Part shown: positions 57,576 to 64,000 of the stretch, piece by piece
Position numbering within the stretch: position 1 is the first letter of the stretch
How the letters are laid out: the number at the start of each line of letters is the position of its first letter
NCBI RefSeq assembly: GCF_900116705.1
Contig: NZ_FPBP01000002.1
Coordinates: 5,714-69,713, forward strand
Reading direction: 5' to 3'
DNA from: Halomonas korlensis
Lineage (GTDB): Bacteria; Pseudomonadota; Gammaproteobacteria; Pseudomonadales; Halomonadaceae
Length of the DNA stretch: 64,000 nt
The notes under the pieces: model-generated
Told to the model about the DNA's origin: nothing
The model's database searches: none
What the model saw: the letters and a program-made list of their open reading frames with translations, nothing else
Translations under genes and position numbers: made by a program

Positions 57576-58991
57576 ATGAGCGACACCGATCTCGGCACGA
57601 TGGATGCCAGTGCTCTTGCGGCACGCTATGCCGCGGGGGAGGCCTCACCGCTTGAAGCGACCGGGGCGGCACTCGAGCGTATCGAGCGCTTCAATAGCGC
57701 GGTCAACGCCTATACCTATGTCGATGCGGAGGGCGCCGAGGCGGCCGCCCGGGCATCAACCCGCCGTTGGCGCCAGGGCGCTCCCTTGAGCCCGATCGAT
57801 GGCGTACCGGTATCGCTCAAGGATCTGACAGAGGTCGCCGGCATGCCGGCACGCGAAGGCTCGCGCATGAGCCCGGCGACCAAACGCCAACAGGACGCCC
57901 CACCGGCGCGAATGCTGCGGGAGGCCGGCGCCATCCTGCTCGGCAAGACCAATACGCCGGAGTTCGGCTGGAAGGCCGTCACCGACAATCTCGTCCATGG
58001 CACGACGTACAATCCCTGGGACACGCGCCTGACGCCGGGCGGTTCGTCAGGCGGGGCCGCGGTTGCCGCCGCCCTCAACATGGGCGTACTGCATCAGGGC
58101 GGCGACTCCGGCGGCTCAATCCGTATCCCCGCAGCCTTCACTGGCGTCTTCGGCTTCAAACCGTCCTTCGGCTGGACGCCGCAATGGCCGCCTTCAAAAG
58201 AGCCATCGCTTTCGCACATCGGCCCCTTGACGCGCAACGTGCGTGACGCGGCGCACATGCTGAACGTGATCGGGCGTTATGATTTTCGCGATCCCTATGC
58301 GATCCGCGGCCAACCCGACGACTGGGGCAGCAACCTCGCCAACCGCCTCGATGGCCTGCGCATCGCCTATTCGCCGGACCTGGGTTATGCCAGGGTCGAT
58401 GAGCAAGTGACACGGCGCGTCCGCCAGGCCGCGGAAACGCTTCAATCCCTGGGTGCGGTGGTGGAGGAAGTCAATCCTGGCTTTGCCTCACCCGTCGAAA
58501 CCTTCAAGACGATGTGGTTCACGGCATCACTGGAGCTGTGGTTGCAGTGCAGTGAACGCGAGCGCGAGCTCCTCGACCCCGGCCTGGTTGCCAATGCCAA
58601 GCGCGCGGAAGCGCTGAGCGCTGTGGACTACTTCCGTGCCCTGGCCGACCGCGCCCGGCTCACCGAACGACTGGAACACTTCAATCAGGATTACCATCTG
58701 CTGATGACGCCAACGGTGCCGATCGAACCCTTCGCGGCGCATCATGAAGTGCCGCCGGAAAGCGACATGCAGGATTGGGAAGAATGGGCGCCCTTCTCCT
58801 ACCCTTTCAACCTCAGCCAGCAACCTGCCGCCTCGGTGCCTTGCGGCTTTACCGATACCGGCTTACCCGTTGGTTTCCAGCTGGCCGGCGGCAAGTTCGA
58901 TGACGTTCGCATATTGCACGCTTCTCATGCTTATCTGGAGGTCTGTCCACCCCGCTTCCCATCCGAGCCCAATCCCGCCCAGGTTTCCTGA
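57576..58991 (+). CDS. Amidase, amidase-signature family
   Basis: A Ser-cisSer-Lys hydrolase of 471 residues. Lys82 lies in VSLKDLTEV, the cis-Ser in TPGGSSGGAA (near 157), and the nucleophile serine in GGDSGGSIRIPAA (near 181). It looks like a general acylamidase rather than GatA. The substrate is unknown. The ATG at 57576 follows GGGAGGAAGG. It converges with the GlsB-like gene. Confidence 0.9.
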   Translation: MSDTDLGTMDASALAARYAAGEASPLEATGAALERIERFNSAVNAYTYVDAEGAEAAARASTRRWRQGAPLSPIDGVPVSLKDLTEVAGMPAREGSRMSPATKRQQDAPPARMLREAGAILLGKTNTPEFGWKAVTDNLVHGTTYNPWDTRLTPGGSSGGAAVAAALNMGVLHQGGDSGGSIRIPAAFTGVFGFKPSFGWTPQWPPSKEPSLSHIGPLTRNVRDAAHMLNVIGRYDFRDPYAIRGQPDDWGSNLANRLDGLRIAYSPDLGYARVDEQVTRRVRQAAETLQSLGAVVEEVNPGFASPVETFKTMWFTASLELWLQCSERERELLDPGLVANAKRAEALSAVDYFRALADRARLTERLEHFNQDYHLLMTPTVPIEPFAAHHEVPPESDMQDWEEWAPFSYPFNLSQQPAASVPCGFTDTGLPVGFQLAGGKFDDVRILHASHAYLEVCPPRFPSEPNPAQVS

Positions 58992-59024
58992 AACGACTCG
59001 CCCGGCAGATAACCGGGCGAATCG
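58992..59024 (-). terminator. Terminator between amidase and GlsB-like genes
   Basis: A 12-bp stem (58994-59005 with 59013-59024) with a 7-nt loop. On the minus strand the one mismatch becomes a G-T pair and TTTC follows, so it best serves the minus-strand gene. Confidence 0.65.
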
Positions 59025-59049
59025 TCAGCGCAGGGTCGAGCATGTCGCG

Positions 59050-59292
59050 TCAGCCACTCTTGACCTTCGAGATTACCCACAACAGTAATACCGCCCCCGC
59101 AATGGCGGTGACCAGCGAGCCGACAAAGCCCCCCGCCTGCAGGCCCAGCAGGCTGAACAGCATGCCGCCGATCACTGCACCGACGATGCCCACGCCGATA
59201 TTACCGAGGATGCCGAAACCACCGCCACGCATGATATGACCGGCAATCCAGCCCGCCAGACCGCCAATGATTAGCCAAGCAATCAGTCCCAT
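59050..59292 (-). CDS. GlsB/YeaQ/YmgE family membrane protein
   Basis: An 80-residue, Gly-rich protein with three hydrophobic segments (LIAWLIIGGLAGWIAGHIM, NIGVGIVGAVIGGMLFSLLG, FVGSLVTAIAGAVLLLWVIS). This is the transglycosylase-associated family, often linked to general stress. Its biochemical role is unknown. The ATG follows a GGAGAG in the minus direction. Confidence 0.92.
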   Translation of the reverse strand: MGLIAWLIIGGLAGWIAGHIMRGGGFGILGNIGVGIVGAVIGGMLFSLLGLQAGGFVGSLVTAIAGAVLLLWVISKVKSG

Positions 59293-59383
59293 GATCGTCT
59301 CTCCTTTTTACGTCAATTCAAGGCCGAGCCGTGATGGTGCCTCAGGTGGGCGGCCGAAGAAAGAGCGGTCTCGGAAAGAGGGC

Positions 59384-59932
59384 TCAGAATGAGGAGCCCG
59401 GCTCATCGAGAAAGGCCAGCTCCTCGGGACTGGACTCGCGCCCCAGGATGGCGTTGCGATGGGGATAGCGTCCGAAACGCTGGAGGATCTCGCGATGGCG
59501 ATGCTCGACGCGAAGATTCTCCTCCAGGCCCGGCTGATCGAACAGGCGAAGTGCCTCTTCATGAATGGCGAGCGACTCGCTGTGCATGTACGGCATGTAG
59601 AGAAAGGGTCGCCACGCCACATCGAGATGACGGTCCGCCGCCTGGGCCACGGCTTCCTGGGCCAACGCCAGCGCCATCGTATCGTTGGCGAAGGCCTCGG
59701 GCGTATCGCGATACATGTGGCGTGAGAACTGATCCAGCACGACCACCTCAGCCAGCCGGCCGAGCGCCGAGCGCCGCCAGAGCCAGAGTTCCGCACGACT
59801 CGCCGAGGCCTGCAAGGTCCCGAAGCGCTCGACAATGGTGGCATCCAGTGTGGTGTCCTTGCGAAACCACTGGGCAGGCGTGAGCTCCTTGAACCAGAAA
59901 TCGAGCACGACATCGGGACGCCCTTCTAGCAT
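59384..59932 (-). CDS. DUF924 family protein
   Basis: A 182-residue, helical, TPR-like protein of the DUF924 family. It begins VLDFWFKELTPAQWFRKD, then VVVLDQFSRHMYRDTPEAFAND, YMPYMHSESLAIHEEA and FGRYPHRNAILGRESSPEE, all typical family blocks. The function is unknown. It lies upstream of the GlsB-like gene with a 91-nt gap. Confidence 0.92.
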   Translation of the reverse strand: MLEGRPDVVLDFWFKELTPAQWFRKDTTLDATIVERFGTLQASASRAELWLWRRSALGRLAEVVVLDQFSRHMYRDTPEAFANDTMALALAQEAVAQAADRHLDVAWRPFLYMPYMHSESLAIHEEALRLFDQPGLEENLRVEHRHREILQRFGRYPHRNAILGRESSPEELAFLDEPGSSF

Positions 59933-60039
59933 GGCAGGAACCTCTCTTGACGGTGTGTCGCCGTGACGGTGGGTCGGAATGATAGTCTTCCCAGATTAGC
60001 AGTCTTTACCGCCCCCCCTCCATCGACCGAAGAGCCACC

Positions 60040-60258
60040 ATGACCGCTTATGACCTGCTACAGATGCTCACCTATGGGTTCCACCTGGTCGGCCTGCTGG
60101 TCTGTCTGGCCGGGCTGAGCCTGGCCCGGCGCCCCGAACGACGGCTGACGGGACGCGCCGTGGCAGTGTTCGGCTTTCTGATCGCGGTGGCGCCAGTACT
60201 GATGCAGCTTTTCGGTGTCATCGAGCCGGCGCCGATGCCGTCGCTGCCTCCCCGGTAA
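60040..60258 (+). CDS. Small two-helix membrane protein, unknown function
   Basis: Not recognised. 72 residues with two hydrophobic segments (about 7-29 and 41-60) joined by a basic loop (RRPERRLTGR), ending PAPMPSLPPR. The predicted topology puts the Arg-rich loop in the cytoplasm. It is ~200 nt upstream of ycjX on the same strand. That gap holds no clear gene. Confidence 0.6.
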   Translation: MTAYDLLQMLTYGFHLVGLLVCLAGLSLARRPERRLTGRAVAVFGFLIAVAPVLMQLFGVIEPAPMPSLPPR

Positions 60259-60454
60259 GTTCTTGGATGGCGGTGCCGTCGACCTGACGCCCTGGAAAGG
60301 CGCCATCCCCACCGGGATCGTGGTGATCGTTCTGGTGACCGCCATGAAGCCTCGCCACCGGCGGGTCTTTGTGGCGATCGCGTTTCGACCTTGCCAGCCG
60401 GTGATGACACCCGCACATTAAGGGCTGTGACTTATCGGGACGGATACCCCTTTC

Positions 60455-61846
60455 ATGCGTCAACCGCTGGTTCGAGACATACACGACCTGCTGGAACGCG
60501 GCCGTGACCGCCAGCTTCGCCTGGCGGTCACCGGCCTGTCGCGTTCGGGCAAGACCGCTTTTCTCACTTCGCTGGTCAACCAGCTGCGCCACGCAGGGCT
60601 CGAGGCTCGGCTGGACTTGTTGCCCGCCGCCCGGGAGGGCCGCTTGCTCGGCGCGCGCCGGGTCAATCAACACGATCTTGGCGTGCCCCGCTTCCCCTAC
60701 GACCAGGCCATGGCCTCGCTGGATGCCAACCCACCGCACTGGCCCGAGCCGACCCGGGGCATCAGCGAGCTGCGCCTGGTGATTCGCTATCGTCCGGGCA
60801 AGCGAGGGCTCCTGGGCAGCGAGATTCGCCAGTTGAGCCTGGATCTGTTCGATTATCCGGGCGAGTGGCTGCTCGACTTGCCGCTGCTGGGACACGACTA
60901 CCCGAGCTGGAGCCTCGCTCAGCAACCGTCACGGGGCCAGGCTCGTGCCCGCCTGTTTGCCGATTGGCTCGACGCGGTGGCCGACCTGGACCCGGCCGCC
61001 GAGGCCGACGAAGCGAGACTCGCCGAGATCGCCGAATGCTATGCCATGGGGTTACGGGCAGCTCGAGAGGCCGGATTCGCCGACCTCCAGCCCGGACGCT
61101 TCCTGTTGCCCGGTGAGCTCGCCGGCGCTCCGGTGCTGCAGTTCTTTCCGCTCCCGGCCATCGAGACGCACGACACGGCCGAGCTGGCCCGACTGCCCTC
61201 GGAGAGCAACTACGCAACGCTCAACCGGCGCTTTCGCCATTATCAACAGCGGGTGGTCAAGCCCTTCTATCGTGAGCACTTTCGCCGCTTCGACCGCCAG
61301 ATTGTGCTGGTGGACCTGCTGGGAGCCCTCAACGCCGGTCCGGAGCGCTTCGAGGACCTGTCCCGGGCGCTCGCCAACCTGATGCAGAGTTTTGACTACG
61401 GCCAGCGCAGCCTGCTCTCGCGCCTCTTCGCGCCGCGCATCGACCGCCTGGCGATTGCCGCGACCAAGAGCGATCATGTGACCCCCGACCAGCACCCACG
61501 CCTCGTCGCGCTGCTCGAGGCGCTGCTCGCCGAGCCGCTCAAGGACCTGCGCTTTGCTAACATTCCGGTCAAGGCGCTCTCGCTGGCGGCCATTCGCGCC
61601 ACCGAGAGCCGCGAGGTGAGCCTGGAGGGGCATCGCTCGCCGGCCTTGCGCGGCAAGAGCCTGACGGGCGAAGAACTGTTGATGTACCCCGGCGAAGTGC
61701 CCGACAACCTGCCGGATCATGACTTCTGGACACGCCAGGGGTTCGATTTTCCGGCATTTCGCCCCATGCCCCGCGAAGGCGGCGCTCTTCCCCACATTCG
61801 CATGGATGCCACCCTGGATTGGCTCATCGGAGACAAGCTGCAATGA
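60455..61846 (+). CDS. ycjX: YcjX family P-loop protein
   Basis: A 463-residue GTPase/ATPase-like protein of the DUF463 (YcjX) family. The P loop is GLSRSGKT (27-34), and LFDYPGEWLLDLPLL gives the Asp switch. IVLVDLLGALNAGPERFEDL and ATKSDHVTPDQHPRL are conserved blocks. In E. coli ycjX lies in the phage-shock (psp) region; its role is unclear. Its stop overlaps the ycjF start by 4 nt. No psp genes are in this window. Confidence 0.9.
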   Translation: MRQPLVRDIHDLLERGRDRQLRLAVTGLSRSGKTAFLTSLVNQLRHAGLEARLDLLPAAREGRLLGARRVNQHDLGVPRFPYDQAMASLDANPPHWPEPTRGISELRLVIRYRPGKRGLLGSEIRQLSLDLFDYPGEWLLDLPLLGHDYPSWSLAQQPSRGQARARLFADWLDAVADLDPAAEADEARLAEIAECYAMGLRAAREAGFADLQPGRFLLPGELAGAPVLQFFPLPAIETHDTAELARLPSESNYATLNRRFRHYQQRVVKPFYREHFRRFDRQIVLVDLLGALNAGPERFEDLSRALANLMQSFDYGQRSLLSRLFAPRIDRLAIAATKSDHVTPDQHPRLVALLEALLAEPLKDLRFANIPVKALSLAAIRATESREVSLEGHRSPALRGKSLTGEELLMYPGEVPDNLPDHDFWTRQGFDFPAFRPMPREGGALPHIRMDATLDWLIGDKLQ

Positions 61847-62913
61847 GCGATACCCGTCGACCTGACCCGCGTCCGCGGCAGGGCTTCGCGCTTGACGACC
61901 CCGAGCTCGCCCCGCCAATGGGCGACGACCCACGGCCGGGGGCGCGTTTCGCCGCCGACCTGCCCAGCCAACCCCTGGAAGAACCGCAGCCGGCTGAACA
62001 GGTATTGGAGACAAGCCTGGCCAAGCCCCGCAAGCGCCGCTGGGGACTGCTCGCGCTGCTCGGCGGCGCGCTGGGACTGGGCACGCTGGAAGCCGGCCAA
62101 ACGCTTTATGCGGCGAGTCTCGGCGGCGACTGGCTGGCCGGTGCCTGGAGCCTGTTCGGGCTCTTGGCGCTGGGCCTGGGCGGCTCGGCGCTGCTCCGGG
62201 AACTGTTCCGGCTGCGGCGGCTGAAACGGCACGGCTCGCTTCGCGAAAGCCTCGACACGCTTCCCGAGGCGACCCCGAAACAGGCCCAGGCGCTGGCCGA
62301 ACGCCTCAGGCGAGACCTGGGACTCGATGACGATCATCCGCACTGGCAGGGCTACCTCGCCGCCCGCGAGCCCCATCATGACGGGCGTGACATCCGGTTG
62401 CTGCTCTCGCATCACCTGCTCGCGCCCCGCGACCGGGAAGCTCGGCGGTTGATCTCGAGAATGTCGGGAGAGACCGCCGTCATGGTGGCCATCAGCCCCC
62501 TGACGCTGGTCGACATGCTGTTGGTGGCATGGCGCAACCTGGCGATGGTCGATCGCCTGTGCCGGCTGTACGGTCTGGAACTCGGTTATGCCAGTCGACT
62601 GCGCCTGATGAGAAGCGTGCTTTACAACATGGCCTTCGCCGGGGCCAGCGAGATGGCCAGCGACGCCGGCATGCAGATGCTGTCGCTGAATCTCGCCGGG
62701 CGCCTCTCGGCCCAGGCAGGCCAGGGTCTGGGCGTTGGCCTGCTCAGTGCGCGTCTTGGCCTGCGAACCCAGCGCCTCACGCGCCCGCTGGGCTTCGCCG
62801 ACAATGAAGCGCCTCGGCTGAGCGACCTTCGCGGCGAGCTCTGGCAGCACCTGCGGCGTCTGGAGTCCGGCGAGGAGAAGGCGAAGGCGAAGGCGAAGGC
62901 GCGCCATCCTTGA
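61843..62913 (+). CDS. ycjF: YcjF (TIGR01620) family membrane protein
   Basis: A 356-residue inner-membrane protein paired with YcjX. A Pro/Asp-rich N-terminal tail (1-65) is followed by two membrane helices (about 68-90 and 97-118) and a C-terminal helical domain with ISPLTLVDMLLVAWRNL and YGLELGYASRLRLMRSVL, as in YcjF. The ATG overlaps the ycjX stop (ATGA). The C terminus is a short Lys-Ala repeat from four AAGGCG units. Confidence 0.9.
   Translation: MSDTRRPDPRPRQGFALDDPELAPPMGDDPRPGARFAADLPSQPLEEPQPAEQVLETSLAKPRKRRWGLLALLGGALGLGTLEAGQTLYAASLGGDWLAGAWSLFGLLALGLGGSALLRELFRLRRLKRHGSLRESLDTLPEATPKQAQALAERLRRDLGLDDDHPHWQGYLAAREPHHDGRDIRLLLSHHLLAPRDREARRLISRMSGETAVMVAISPLTLVDMLLVAWRNLAMVDRLCRLYGLELGYASRLRLMRSVLYNMAFAGASEMASDAGMQMLSLNLAGRLSAQAGQGLGVGLLSARLGLRTQRLTRPLGFADNEAPRLSDLRGELWQHLRRLESGEEKAKAKAKARHP
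62878..62901 (+). repeat. Four AAGGCG hexamers at the ycjF 3' end
   Basis: A perfect 6-bp repeat, four copies, encoding Lys-Ala units in the last residues of YcjF. It is slippage-prone, but gain or loss of a unit keeps the frame. Confidence 0.9.
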
Positions 62914-62991
62914 CTCCGATCATGACAGTGTCTGCCCGGATAGCTAGGCTCGATAGATAGCCATACCCTATCAACGAGAAGGATGCCCATC

Positions 62992-63432
62992 ATGTTCTCT
63001 TCCATCCTGGTGCCCATCGACGGCTCCGAGCACGCCAAGAAAGCGCTGTCCGTGGCCTGCCAGCTGGCCCGGCAGGAGGGCGCCACCCTGCACTTGCTGC
63101 ACATTCCAGAGGAACTCGCTCATGAGACCACCCTGGTCTGGGGCATCGGCGCCATCGCTGTCGAGGCCTCGCGGGAGGAACGCGAGGCGGCAAGCCGCCA
63201 AGTCGTGGACCGGGCCGCCAAGGCGGCTCGTGAGCTCGGCGCCACTAACATCGAGACGTTCATCACCGGGGGCGACCCGGCGCGGACTATCATCAGCGAG
63301 GCCCGACAGCGGGGTGTCGAGGCTATCGTCATGGGCAGCCGGGGCCTGAGCGACTTCAAGGGGCTGGTGGTCGGCAGCGTCTCCCACAAGGTCAGTCACG
63401 CCGCCGAGTGCACCGTGATCACCGTCCATTGA
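62992..63432 (+). CDS. Universal stress protein UspA family
   Basis: A 146-residue single Usp domain. It begins SSILVPIDGSEHAKKAL and has the ATP-binding motif G-x2-G-x9-G-S in GSRGLSDFKGLVVGSVSHKV. ATP binding is therefore expected. I chose the ATG at 62992, nine nt after GAAGG; an ATG at 62983 would sit directly on that site. Confidence 0.9.
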   Translation: MFSSILVPIDGSEHAKKALSVACQLARQEGATLHLLHIPEELAHETTLVWGIGAIAVEASREEREAASRQVVDRAAKAARELGATNIETFITGGDPARTIISEARQRGVEAIVMGSRGLSDFKGLVVGSVSHKVSHAAECTVITVH

Positions 63433-63457
63433 GGCGCCCCGCCACACCGTACAAACC

Positions 63458-63486
63458 ACCACGCCACGGCGCTCCGACGGCGTGGT
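63458..63486. terminator. Inverted repeat between uspA-like and HAD genes
   Basis: ACCACGCC (63458-63465) and GGCGTGGT (63479-63486) pair around a 13-nt loop, between the two convergent genes. There is no T run. Confidence 0.45.
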
Positions 63487-63490
63487 ACGT

Positions 63491-64000
63491 TCAGCTCAGC
63501 TTGAAGCGCTCATGCAGCCACTTGGCCACGGCGCCGTTGGTGTGATGGCCGATGAGCCGTGCCTTCGGCACCCTACCGCGTAGCTCGGGATGCGCATTGG
63601 CCATGACATGCGCCTCGCCGGCCAGGGTAAGCATCTCGACATCGTTAAGGTTATCGCCGAACGCCAGGCACGCCTCGGCCTCCAATCCGAGCGCGTCGAG
63701 CAGTGAGGCCAGCGCCGTACCTTTATTGACCCCACCGGCCATGATCTCGAGCGAGGTTTCCATGGAGTACGTCAGATGCAGACGCTCGCCATGGCGGCGG
63801 CGGATCTCCGTTTCCAGCGCGGCCACATGCTGGGGCTCGCCGATGTAGAGCACCTTGCCGACACGCTCGCCATCGAGCTCGTCCGGTTCGGCTACCCGAT
63901 ACCCGAACCCGGTATGCGCATGCAGTGCCAGCAAGTGTGGCGCCTCGGCATCGATCAGCCATTCGTCGTCGTGATACAGGTTCAACCGCACTCCGGCCTG
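63491..64000 (-). CDS. Cof-type HAD phosphatase, C-terminal part (cut by window end)
   Basis: The frame is open to the end of the window, so the N-terminal part with the nucleophile Asp is outside. The visible ~169 residues hold part of the C2 cap (LNLYHDDEWLID), the lysine region in GGVNKGTALASLL, and HAD motif IV AFGDNLNDVEML. This fits sugar-phosphate or pyridoxal-phosphate phosphatases of the Cof/YbhA/YidA group. The substrate cannot be set from this part. Confidence 0.88.
   Translation of the reverse strand, partial: QAGVRLNLYHDDEWLIDAEAPHLLALHAHTGFGYRVAEPDELDGERVGKVLYIGEPQHVAALETEIRRRHGERLHLTYSMETSLEIMAGGVNKGTALASLLDALGLEAEACLAFGDNLNDVEMLTLAGEAHVMANAHPELRGRVPKARLIGHHTNGAVAKWLHERFKLS

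Noticed and set aside
60455-62913. Defence-type ATPase and membrane effector pair
   Set aside because: P loop, length and partner match the housekeeping YcjX/YcjF pair, and no other defence genes are near.

Overview
The window reads as ordinary chromosome from a GC-rich, aerobic, probably halophilic gammaproteobacterium. Gene content and order fit the family Halomonadaceae (Halomonas or a close relative). Supporting features are the block aat-bpt-infA / clpA-clpS-icd / rluE-nudJ-mnmA-hflD-purB-roxA, the 1614-residue NAD-dependent glutamate dehydrogenase, the Pseudomonas-type isocitrate lyase, and rmf beside pyrD. This placement is inference from synteny and protein features; no database search was possible. 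There are 54 protein genes, two complete tRNAs and one cut by the window edge. I see no rRNA, CRISPR array, prophage or plasmid functions. The only clear mobile element is one IS605-family tnpB unit.

Layout. 1-262: a tRNA-Glu/Gly/Glu cluster on the minus strand with a near-consensus promoter. 0.4-5.4 kb: msrB, rbgA-like GTPase, alaA, htpX and pdxB. 5.5-6.7 kb: tnpB with an intact catalytic set and a recognisable right end. 6.8-13 kb: a WGR-like protein, a glutaredoxin-like protein, rlmKL, rmf, pyrD and mgtE. 13-20.9 kb (minus): gdhB, trmA, murI and a hemerythrin-like protein. 21-26.5 kb: rarA facing lolA and ftsK. 26.7-33 kb: both N-degron transferases (aat, bpt), infA, clpA, clpS and icd. 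33-39 kb (plus): a run of RNA and ribosome modification genes with purB and an acetyltransferase. 39-43 kb: aceA, a SlyB-like lipoprotein, a small membrane protein and a SlyD-like FKBP. 43-51.3 kb: a CDP-alcohol phosphotransferase coupled to a membrane-flavoprotein fusion, exported MsrA, an MFS transporter, an NlpC/P60 lipoprotein and an 821-residue protein with three DUF1266-like modules. 51.5-64 kb: gabD-gabT, katE, an unrecognised gene, an amidase, a GlsB/YeaQ protein, a DUF924 protein, a ycjX-ycjF pair, uspA and a HAD phosphatase cut by the window end.

How genes work together. aat, bpt, clpS and clpA make a complete two-tier bacterial N-degron pathway within 5 kb. rluE, mnmA, roxA, rlmKL, trmA and rmf all act on the translation apparatus. 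gdhB, gabD/gabT, alaA, murI and icd meet at glutamate and 2-oxoglutarate. msrA (exported), msrB (cytosolic), katE, glutaredoxin and htpX serve oxidative or envelope stress.

The most unusual items are the three-module DUF1266 protein, the tnpB unit with an inferable guide RNA, the decayed tandem copy of the rlmKL 3' end, the in-frame 15-bp repeat insertion in mnmA, and the VTT-flavoprotein fusion coupled to a lipid-type phosphotransferase. I did not find a clearly new multi-gene defence or biosynthetic system.
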